Under the pieces are notes generated by a model. It worked only from the letters and a program-made list of their open reading frames with translations, had not been told where the DNA came from and made no database searches. Positions 33,045 to 39,717 of a stretch of 64,000 nucleotides of DNA are shown in pieces. Origin of the DNA: Actinoplanes philippinensis (GTDB lineage: Bacteria; Actinomycetota; Actinomycetes; Mycobacteriales; Micromonosporaceae). Location: NCBI RefSeq assembly GCF_900113015.1, contig NZ_FONV01000005.1, positions 310,001-374,000 of the forward strand, in the 5' to 3' direction. How positions within the stretch are numbered: position 1 is the first letter of the stretch; the number at the start of each line of letters is the position of its first letter. The translations under genes were made by a program, and so were the position numbers.

Positions 33045-33818
33045 ATGAGAATCGTCAGTGTTCTCGTCACTTCGTCCGTCCTGAGCCTCGTCCTCGCCGC
33101 ACCCGCCCAGGCGGCGAGCAGCATCGACTACGTCGCCCTCGGCGACTCGTACTCCTCCGGCGTCGGCGCGTCCGGACAGTCCGGCAGCTGCCTGCGCAGC
33201 AACAACAGCTACGCGCCGAAGTGGGCCGCGGCCAACAGTCCCGCATCCTTCCAGTTCCTGGCCTGCAGCGGCGCCACCACCGACGACGTCCGCAACAGCC
33301 AGATACCCGCCATGAACGGCGGCGCCGACCTGGTCAGCATCACCATCGGCGGCAACGACGCCGGGTTCGCGCCGACCGTCGTCACCTGCCTGACGTCCAG
33401 CGACTCGGCCTGCGCCGCCAAGGTCGAGCAGGGCAAGGCGTACGTCGCCAACACCCTCCCGGCACGACTGGACGCCACCTACGCCGCCATCCGGGCGAAG
33501 GCCCCCGCTGCCCGGGTGGTGGTCCTCGGCTACCCGCTGATCTTCGACACCTCGTCGGCGCTCTGCGAGATGAGCACCGCCAAGCGCCGGTCGATAAACG
33601 ACGGCGCCCGGGTCCTCGACGAGATGGTCAAGCAACGGGCCGAGGCCGCCGGGTTCGTCTGGTCCGACGTCCGCGACGAGTTCACCGGGCACGGGGTGTG
33701 CTCGTCCCGGGCGTGGATCAACGGGCTCACCATCATCCCGCCGCAGAACTCGTACCACCCGAACGGCAGCGGCTACACCAGCGGCTACCTGCCGGCGCTG
33801 TCCGGTTCGGCGGCCTGA
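33045..33818 (+). CDS. Secreted SGNH/GDSL hydrolase
   Basis: A 257-residue protein; the ATG at 33045 follows GGAGG. The signal peptide is MRIVSVLVTSSVLSLVLAAP, cleaved after AQA. SGNH blocks are in order: block I YVALGDSYSSG (Ser nucleophile), block III SITIGGNDAGF (Asn) and block V NSYHPNGSGY (His). Six cysteines (for example SGSCLRSNN, FLACSGAT, VVTCLTSSDSACAA, GVCSS) probably form disulfides, as in the Streptomyces secreted lipase/esterase type. It likely hydrolyses esters or lipids outside the cell. Upstream 32828-33044 carries the promoter region. A hairpin at 33846 follows. Confidence 0.92.
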   Translation: MRIVSVLVTSSVLSLVLAAPAQAASSIDYVALGDSYSSGVGASGQSGSCLRSNNSYAPKWAAANSPASFQFLACSGATTDDVRNSQIPAMNGGADLVSITIGGNDAGFAPTVVTCLTSSDSACAAKVEQGKAYVANTLPARLDATYAAIRAKAPAARVVVLGYPLIFDTSSALCEMSTAKRRSINDGARVLDEMVKQRAEAAGFVWSDVRDEFTGHGVCSSRAWINGLTIIPPQNSYHPNGSGYTSGYLPALSGSAA

Positions 33819-33845
33819 CCCGAGGCGCGAAGCAACCCAGTGGCA

Positions 33846-33875
33846 CCGTGGGCGGACCGTACCCGCCGCCCACGG
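33846..33875 (+). terminator. Hairpin after the GDSL hydrolase
   Basis: A perfect 10-bp stem CCGTGGGCGG / CCGCCCACGG with a 10-base loop, between the GDSL stop and the next start. Confidence 0.6.
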
Positions 33876-33892
33876 ACGCCACTGTGTTCGTC

Positions 33893-34165
33893 ATGGCCCG
33901 CCTGAACACGCTGTTCTTCCTCGCCGTCGTCGCGCTCGCCGTGGTGGCGCTCGTCGACTGCCTGCTCACCGAGCGGTCACGGTTGCAGTCGTTCCCGCGC
34001 GCGGCGTGGGCCGTGCTCATCCTGCTGTGCCCGGTCCTCGGGCCGGTCGCATGGTTCCGGGCCGGCCGCGGCGCCCCGGCGGCCGGCATCGCCCCGGCGC
34101 CGGCCGGCCCCGACGACGACCCGGAGTTCCTCCGCCGGCTCTCCGAGTCCCTGCGCGACCGTTAG
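33893..34165 (+). CDS. Small membrane protein with PLDc_N-type domain
   Basis: A 90-residue protein (MARLNTLFFLAVVALAVVALVDCLL). Two transmembrane helices (about 5-24 and 37-56) flank ERSRLQSFPRAAWAVLILLCPVLGPVAWF, the typical phospholipase D nuclease N-terminal (PLDc_N) membrane pattern with W-x-(L/V)(L/I)-x-L-P...GP-x-(A/L)W. The cytosolic tail is acidic (PDDDPEFLRRLSESLRD). Members are widespread in actinobacteria and of unknown function. Its TAG overlaps the complementary stop of the histidine kinase gene (tail-to-tail, 4 bp). Confidence 0.8.
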   Translation: MARLNTLFFLAVVALAVVALVDCLLTERSRLQSFPRAAWAVLILLCPVLGPVAWFRAGRGAPAAGIAPAPAGPDDDPEFLRRLSESLRDR

Positions 34166-36189
34166 CTGGGGCGTTGTGCAGCCGGCGGCTGCGGACCGCA
34201 GAGCGACCGGATCGCCCCCAGCAGCGTCGACCGGGTGAACGGCTTCTCCAGCAGCATGCTGTTGTCGTCGAGGTGCAGTTGCGGGCCCAGCGACGCGGCC
34301 GTGTAACCCGACATGTAGAGCACCGGCAGGTCCGGCTGGTGGGTACGCAACGCCCCGGCCAGCTCGGGCCCGGTCATCGTCGGCATCACCACGTCGGTGA
34401 TCAGCAGGTCCGGCCGGGCGCCCGCGGCCACCTGGGTGACGGCCGTCAGCGCGTCGGTGGCGACCGCGATCTCGTACCCGGCCGGCTCGATCAGCCGCCG
34501 GACCAGCTGCGCCACGTCCGGCTGGTCCTCGACGATCAGCACCCGGCCGATCACCGCGGTCTTCTGCTGCCGCTCCCCCGACGTCCCGGCCTTCTGCTCA
34601 GCCGCCGGCAGATAGATGTGCACGGTCGTGCCGATCCGCGGCTGCGACTCCAGCTCGATGTGCCCGCCCAGGTTGTGCACGATCCCGGCGGTCGTGGCCA
34701 GCCCCAGACCGGCCGCGGTCGGGCGGGTGGTGAAGAACGGCTCCAGCGCGCGGCGGCGTACCTCGTCCTCCATGCCCGTGCCGGTGTCGGTGACCACCAG
34801 ATGCACCAGCTTGCCGGTCGGCGCGCCCTCGGCCAGCTGGCCCGGCTCCACGGTCTCGTTGGTGGCGGTCACCCGTACCATCCCGCCGTGCAGCATCGCG
34901 TCGCGGGCGTTCGCCGCCAGGTTGACCAGGGCCTGCTCCAGCGGGCCGCGCTCGGCCTTCACCGGCCACACATCCGGGCCGAACGCCAGGTCGAGGCCGA
35001 TCCGCTCGCCCAGCGTCCGGCTGAACAGCGCCTGCACGTCGGTGAGCAGGTCCGGGATCGGGATCACCTCGGGGCGATGTCCCTCGCTGCGGCCGAACGC
35101 CAGCAGCTGATGGGTGAGCGTACGCCCGGTGCCCACCGCGTCCAGGATGTCCTTCGCGAGCTGATGGTGCGGCGACTCCTCGTCGGCGGTGCTGAGGATC
35201 ATGTCGGCCGACCCGGCCACCACTGTCATCAGGTTGTTGAAGTCGTGCGACAGCCCACCGATCAGATGGCCCAGGCTGTCCAGCCGGCGCAGGTGGTCGA
35301 GCTGCCGTTTCAGGCCGCGCGCGTCGATGTGGTCGGTGGTGTCGGTGATCATGCACAGCACGCCGGCGAACTCGTGGCTCTCGTCCTGGACCGGCATCAT
35401 GCTGATCCGGACGCTGCGGCGCGACCCGTCGGCGCGCATCAGCCGGGTCGCCCCGACCGTCGACCGGCCCGTCCGGCACTCGTTGATCCGCCGGTCCAGC
35501 TCCTTCTGGCCCACGTTGTCGAGGAAGCCGCGCAACGACACCCCGATCAGCTCGGCCCGCTGCATGCCCAGGACCACGCCGATCGGCTCGTTCGCATAGG
35601 TGGCGACCCCGTTCGGGTCCAGCTGGAGCACACCCTCCGGGATGGTTTCCAGCACCCGGCGGTACCGCTCCTCGGCGTTGCGCAGCCGCTCCAGGGCGCG
35701 GGACGAGCCGACCGCCAGCGACAGCTCCCCGGCGATGTCCCGGGCCAGCTCCACCTCCTGGGTGGAGTAGAGGGCGTCCGGCGTGTGGCGGGTCAGGATC
35801 AGATATCCGGCGTACGTGTTGTCGACGATCACCGGGCACAGGACGGCCGCGCTCACCCCCAGCTCGGGCGCGGCCAGAGCGGCGGCCGACTCGCCGGCCA
35901 GCACGATCGGACGCCGGCTGGCCGCCAGGGTGGTGGAGAACTCGTCGTCCGGGGTCTGGCCGGCCCGGGACAGGTCCCGGGCCAGCGGAGCCGAACGTTC
36001 GTTGTCGAGGTGGTGGTACGAGATCTCCTCGTAGTGCCCGTCGTCACGGAGCAGTTGCACACCCGCGCCGTCACCGACCATGTCGGCTGCGGCGCGGGCG
36101 GCCGTGGAGCGTACCTCGGCCGGATCCGCCGCCGCTCGGCTGAGTGCGAGGGCGAGGTCGGCAAGCGCATACCGGAGGGGGGAAGCCAT
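34162..36189 (-). CDS. Hybrid sensor histidine kinase with C-terminal receiver
   Basis: About 675 residues from the ATG at 36189 (MASPLRYALADLALALS); in-frame ATGs at 36198, 36204 and 36207 are equally weak in ribosome site. Order: GAF domain (about 5-160), PAS (about 175-290, TIPEGVLQLDPNGVATYANEP), dimerisation domain with His315 (LSHDFNNLM), HATPase (N-box NLAANARDAM, G1 DTGTGM, G2 GLGLAT) and a receiver domain (LIVEDQPD, phospho-acceptor Asp599 in ITDVVMP, Lys649). No transmembrane helix, so it is a cytosolic sensor. The HDFNN form of the H-box is typical of hybrid kinases. No separate response regulator is adjacent; target unknown. Confidence 0.9.
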   Translation of the reverse strand: MASPLRYALADLALALSRAAADPAEVRSTAARAAADMVGDGAGVQLLRDDGHYEEISYHHLDNERSAPLARDLSRAGQTPDDEFSTTLAASRRPIVLAGESAAALAAPELGVSAAVLCPVIVDNTYAGYLILTRHTPDALYSTQEVELARDIAGELSLAVGSSRALERLRNAEERYRRVLETIPEGVLQLDPNGVATYANEPIGVVLGMQRAELIGVSLRGFLDNVGQKELDRRINECRTGRSTVGATRLMRADGSRRSVRISMMPVQDESHEFAGVLCMITDTTDHIDARGLKRQLDHLRRLDSLGHLIGGLSHDFNNLMTVVAGSADMILSTADEESPHHQLAKDILDAVGTGRTLTHQLLAFGRSEGHRPEVIPIPDLLTDVQALFSRTLGERIGLDLAFGPDVWPVKAERGPLEQALVNLAANARDAMLHGGMVRVTATNETVEPGQLAEGAPTGKLVHLVVTDTGTGMEDEVRRRALEPFFTTRPTAAGLGLATTAGIVHNLGGHIELESQPRIGTTVHIYLPAAEQKAGTSGERQQKTAVIGRVLIVEDQPDVAQLVRRLIEPAGYEIAVATDALTAVTQVAAGARPDLLITDVVMPTMTGPELAGALRTHQPDLPVLYMSGYTAASLGPQLHLDDNSMLLEKPFTRSTLLGAIRSLCGPQPPAAQRPS

Positions 36190-36254
36190 GACACCCATGA
36201 GCATCATGATTCGCGTTTGCCTCGCGGTGTGCGGGCGATTCGGCGTAATTAGGG

Positions 36255-37193
36255 CTAACTGAAGAGGGCGCTGACCGACTCGCCGTTGTGTATCCGCCGA
36301 ATGGCCTCGGCCAGCGCCGGAGCGATCGAGATGACGGTCAGCTTGTCGGTCGCCTTGTGCTTCGGGATCGGCACCGTGTTCGTACAGACGATCTCCTCGA
36401 TCTCCTTCTCCGCGGAAAGCCGCTGCACGGCGTCGTTGGTGAGCAGGCCGTGCGTGCACGCCACCCGGACACTGCGCACGTTGCGCTCCCGCAGCCGGGC
36501 CAGCAGCTCGAAGACGGTGCTGCCCTTGGCGATCTCGTCGTCCAGCACGATCACGTCCCGGTCGGCGACCTCGCCGATCACCGAGCTGATCACCACCTTG
36601 TCGTCGGCGAACCGCTGTTTCGCCCCGGCCGCCACCTCGATCCCCAGCATCCGGGCGAAGGCCGCGGCCTCCTTGGCGTTGCCCAGGTCCGGCGAGACCA
36701 CCACGGTGTTGCTCAGGTCGTAGCCGCGGAAGTGGTGGGCCAGCTCCCGCAACGCGTGCAGGTGATCCACCGGGATGCTGAAGAAGCCGTGCACCTGCGG
36801 CGAATGCAGGGTCATGGCCAGCACCCGGTCGGCGCCGGCGGTGGTGAGCAGGTCGGCGACCAGACGTCCCCCGATCGAGATACGCGGGGCGTCCTTCTTG
36901 TCGCTACGGGCGTAGGCGTAGTGCGGCAGCACCACGGTGATCCGGGCGGCCGACGCGCCCCGCGCGGCGTCCAGCATGAACAGCAGCTCGGCGAGATGCT
37001 CCTGGGTCGGCGGGACCAGCGGCTGGATCAGGAACACGTCACGTTCCCGGCAGTTCCCCTGCAGCTGGACCTCGATGCAGTCGTTGGCGAAACGGTCGAT
37101 CCGGGTGGGCAGCAGCGGTACACCGAGGTGCTCGCAGATCTCCTTCGCAAGATCAGGATGGGCGGATCCGGTGAAAACGGCGATGTCGCGCAC
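36255..37193 (-). CDS. prs: Ribose-phosphate pyrophosphokinase (PRPP synthetase)
   Basis: A 312-residue protein starting at the GTG at 37193 (RDIAVFTGSAHPDLAKEI), matching the family N-terminus. The ATP-binding segment (VFLIQPLVPPTQEHLAELLFMLDAARGASAARITVVLPHYAYARSDKKD, in blocks QPLVPPTQEHLAELLFM and VVLPHYAYARSDKK) and the ribose-5-phosphate loop (VIVLDDEIAKGSTV) are present, as is the HSPQVHGFF flexible-loop region. It makes PRPP from ribose-5-phosphate and ATP for nucleotide, His, Trp and NAD synthesis. The PRPP loop EIAKGST deviates from the usual MIDTAGT, so this may be a paralogue (class not decided) rather than the main Prs. Monocistronic. Confidence 0.88.
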   Translation of the reverse strand: MRDIAVFTGSAHPDLAKEICEHLGVPLLPTRIDRFANDCIEVQLQGNCRERDVFLIQPLVPPTQEHLAELLFMLDAARGASAARITVVLPHYAYARSDKKDAPRISIGGRLVADLLTTAGADRVLAMTLHSPQVHGFFSIPVDHLHALRELAHHFRGYDLSNTVVVSPDLGNAKEAAAFARMLGIEVAAGAKQRFADDKVVISSVIGEVADRDVIVLDDEIAKGSTVFELLARLRERNVRSVRVACTHGLLTNDAVQRLSAEKEIEEIVCTNTVPIPKHKATDKLTVISIAPALAEAIRRIHNGESVSALFS

Positions 37194-37260
37194 GGCCCGA
37201 GGATAAGAGGCCCCGCTTCGGGGTCGAAACACCGGTCCGGGCTCGGTTAGCTTGACACCC

Positions 37261-38100
37261 ATGAACGGACTCGCCGTCGCCTGCCGCCGTGTCGTCCACA
37301 TCTATCGGGCCGAGGCCGGTGACGTGGTCGCCCTGGCCGGTGTCGACCTGTCGATCGCCCCCGGCGAGACCCTCGCCCTCGTCGGCCCGTCCGGCTCCGG
37401 CAAGTCCACATTGATCGCCCTGCTCGCCGGCCTGATGCGCCCGTCCGCCGGCCGCATCAACATCGGCACCTACGACATGGGCAAACTCTCCGACGGCGAG
37501 ATCTCCCGGCTGCGCGGCACCGAGATCGGCGTCGTCCTGCAGGGCGCCGCCCGCAACCTGCTCCCCTATGCCACCCTGCACCGCAACATCTGGCTCGCCC
37601 AGCGCCGGGCCGCACACACCCGCGGCATCGAGCTCGACGACCCCGACCGCATCCTCGACCTGGTCGGACTCCCCGGCCAGGGCCGCAGCCGACTCGCCGA
37701 CCTCACCCCCGGCGGCCGCCAGCGCGCCGCCCTGGCCGTCGGCATCGCCACCGGCCCCGGCCTGCTCCTCGTCGACGAGCCCACCAGCCGCCTCGACACC
37801 GCCGGCCGCGACGAGGTCCTCGACGCCCTGGAGACGGTCAACACCGAACGCCAGACCACCATCGTCGTCGTCACCCACGACAACGAGGTCGGCGCCCGCC
37901 TGGGCCGGGCCGTGACCATCCGCGACGGCCGGGTGGGCGCCGAGGGCCGCGACGGCCAGGACTTCGCCGTCGTCGCCGGCGACGGCACCGTCCAGCTGCC
38001 ACCGGAGGTGCTGGGCTCCTACCCGCCGGGCACCCTGTTCACTGTCGCCCACGTGGACGGCGAGGTCACCCTGGTGCCCTCCGGGCACGAGACCCCCTGA
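37261..38100 (+). CDS. ABC transporter ATPase with degenerate signature motif
   Basis: A 279-residue protein from the ATG at 37261. Walker A is GPSGSGKST, the Q-loop VVLQGAARNLL, Walker B LLLVDEPTSRLD and the switch VVTHD. The ABC signature, normally LSGGQ, reads LTPGGRQR. The first half resembles the LolD/MacB type that partners FtsX-like permeases, which fits the two large permeases encoded downstream on the opposite strand. The C-terminal tail of about 60 residues (DFAVVAGDGTVQLPPEVLGSYPPGTLF, in order) is an extension. The start is close to TTGACA at 37252, so the true promoter lies further upstream or the start is later. Confidence 0.85.
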   Translation: MNGLAVACRRVVHIYRAEAGDVVALAGVDLSIAPGETLALVGPSGSGKSTLIALLAGLMRPSAGRINIGTYDMGKLSDGEISRLRGTEIGVVLQGAARNLLPYATLHRNIWLAQRRAAHTRGIELDDPDRILDLVGLPGQGRSRLADLTPGGRQRAALAVGIATGPGLLLVDEPTSRLDTAGRDEVLDALETVNTERQTTIVVVTHDNEVGARLGRAVTIRDGRVGAEGRDGQDFAVVAGDGTVQLPPEVLGSYPPGTLFTVAHVDGEVTLVPSGHETP

Positions 38101-38606
38101 AACCACCCTCCCGAGGTACGCCCGAAGCACCGCCCCACTCCACTCGGCCACCCCGCGCGGTATCCCGTCCTGCCCCGTCCCCGCGCACCACGCCATGTGG
38201 TGACCTGCGGTCGGGTCCATGGCGGACGCCGCCGGGCTCGGCCGTGATGGCGGGCTCCGGTTCGCGACGGACCGCCCTGGAACTCGACCATGATCGCGAG
38301 GCCCGGCCCACCGCAAACCCCACCGGACCCCACCGCGATCACGGGATCCGGCCTACCGCACACCCCCCTGGGCCCGACCGCGAGGCCCGGCCCACCGCAA
38401 ACCCCACTGGACCCGACCGCGATCACGGGATCCGGCCTACCGCACACCCCCTGGACCCGACCGCGACGCCCGGCCCACCGCACACCCCCTGGACCCGACC
38501 GCGACGCCCGGCCCACCGCAAACCCCACTGGACCCGACCGCGATCACGGGGTCCGGTCTGCCTCGGACCTCGCTCGGCTCGGCCGTGATCGCGGCGAAGA
38601 GTGTGG
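38101..38606. repeat. GC-rich interspersed tandem repeat array
   Basis: Between the two convergent ATPase genes. The clear part starts at 38295 and has at least seven units, each beginning CGCGA (38295, 38334, 38379, 38418, 38462, 38500, 38539), giving periods of 39, 45, 39, 44, 38 and 39 bases. Two unit types alternate: CGCGAGGCCCGGCCCACCGC and CGCGATCACGGGATCCGGCC. Degenerate copies extend left to about 38235. No gene is convincing here. The variable spacing and lack of unique spacers exclude a CRISPR array. Confidence 0.75.
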
Positions 38607-39260
38607 TCAGGGGCGCGGCCAGGTCGCGACGCCGTCGGCGAGATGCAGCTCGCGATCGCAGGCGGCGGCCGCCTCCGGGTCGTGGGTGGCGAAGACGACA
38701 GTCGCGCCCCGGGCCGCCTCGGCGCGCAGCAGGTCGAGCACCCGCTGCCGGTTGGCCGCGTCGAGTTCGCTGGTGACCTCGTCGGCGAGCACGATGTCGC
38801 CGTGCAGCGCGAGCCCCCGGGCCAGGGCGGCGCGCTGCTGCTGACCGCCGGACAGCTCGTCGATCAACTGATTCGCCTGACCGGAGAGCCCCAGCGCCTC
38901 CAGCCACTCCGCGGTACGCCGGCGGGCATCAGCGGGCGTGCCTCCGGTGGCGATCACCGCCACCGACACGTTCTCGGCAGCGGTCAGAATCGCCGCGAGC
39001 CCGTTGTCCTGCGGGATCAGCACCACGTCGAGCGAGACCGCGTGATCCCGGCCGGTCAGCGCCGTCCCGTCGACCGCCACCGTCCCCACACGCGGCGACA
39101 GCAGCCCAGCCATGGCGTTGAGCAGCGTCGTCTTGCCCGCACCGGAGGTACCGGTGACCGCGAGCACCTCCCCGGCCCGTGCGGTCAGCGTCACCCCGGA
39201 CAGCACGGGGTCGCCATCGCCGTACCCGAAATCGGCACCCTCGACCGTCAGCGTCCCCAT
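38607..39260 (-). CDS. ABC transporter ATPase (LolD/MacB-like)
   Basis: A 217-residue protein; the ATG at 39260 (MGTLTVEGADFGYGDGDPVL) follows GGGGAGGAG and is preferred to one nine codons upstream. Walker A GTSGAGKTT, Q-loop VVLIPQDN, a full signature ELSGGQQQR, Walker B IVLADEVTSELD and FATHD switch are all intact. It is probably the ATPase for the two FtsX-like permeases encoded upstream on the same strand (39718-45713), although a repeat-filled gap of about 450 bp separates them. It may pair with the divergent ATPase at 37261. Confidence 0.88.
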   Translation of the reverse strand: MGTLTVEGADFGYGDGDPVLSGVTLTARAGEVLAVTGTSGAGKTTLLNAMAGLLSPRVGTVAVDGTALTGRDHAVSLDVVLIPQDNGLAAILTAAENVSVAVIATGGTPADARRRTAEWLEALGLSGQANQLIDELSGGQQQRAALARGLALHGDIVLADEVTSELDAANRQRVLDLLRAEAARGATVVFATHDPEAAAACDRELHLADGVATWPRP

Positions 39261-39717
39261 CCTCGTCTCCTCCCCATCCCAGCCCACATCAAGAACCGCA
39301 CCGCCGAGGCCCGCTCACCGCACCGCCCCGCCGCAACCCCCGGCCGCACCACCTCGGCGCTGCCGCCCATCGCACCGCAACCGCCGCTGCACCGTCACCG
39401 CACTGCCGCCCACCGCACTGCCGCCCACCGCACCGCAACCGCCGCTGCACCGTCACCGCACTGCCGCCCACCGCACTGCCCCCCACCGCACCGCAACCGC
39501 CGCTCCACCGTCACCGCGCTGCCGCCCACCGCACCATCGCCGTTACCCCCCGCCGCGCTCGCCGCAGCATCGTTGCAGGCGCACCGCCGCCGCGTCCGCG
39601 CCGCCGCCGCCAATTGCTGTCGCACCCGCCCCCGTGACACCGCGGCGATCGGCCCCGCTCACGGTGGGAAATCGACCAGGACCGGCAGCGGACACCCGGG
39701 CCGCGGCAGGACGGTGA
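39261..39717. repeat. 58-bp tandem repeat array between exporter genes
   Basis: Three copies of a 58-bp unit start at 39371, 39429 and 39487 with CGCACCGCAACCGCCGCT; inside each unit CCGCCCACCGCACTG-type blocks repeat again. Flanking sequence (39290-39370 and 39536-39660) has the same C/G/A-rich low-complexity character. The array separates the ATPase from its likely permeases on the minus strand. Open frames here are low-complexity artefacts and I call no gene. Confidence 0.75.

Noticed and set aside
34006..36252. A 748-codon plus-strand frame opposite the histidine kinase
   Set aside because: Shadow frame with Arg/Gln/His-rich composition; kinase domains are complete on the other strand.
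38295..38580. CRISPR array
   Set aside because: Repeat units are adjacent with variable 38-45-bp periods and no unique spacers, and no cas gene is near.
39261..39717. Plus-strand Pro/His/Arg-rich reading frames over the 58-bp repeats
   Set aside because: Entirely low-complexity products of the tandem repeat, with no ribosome site or domain.
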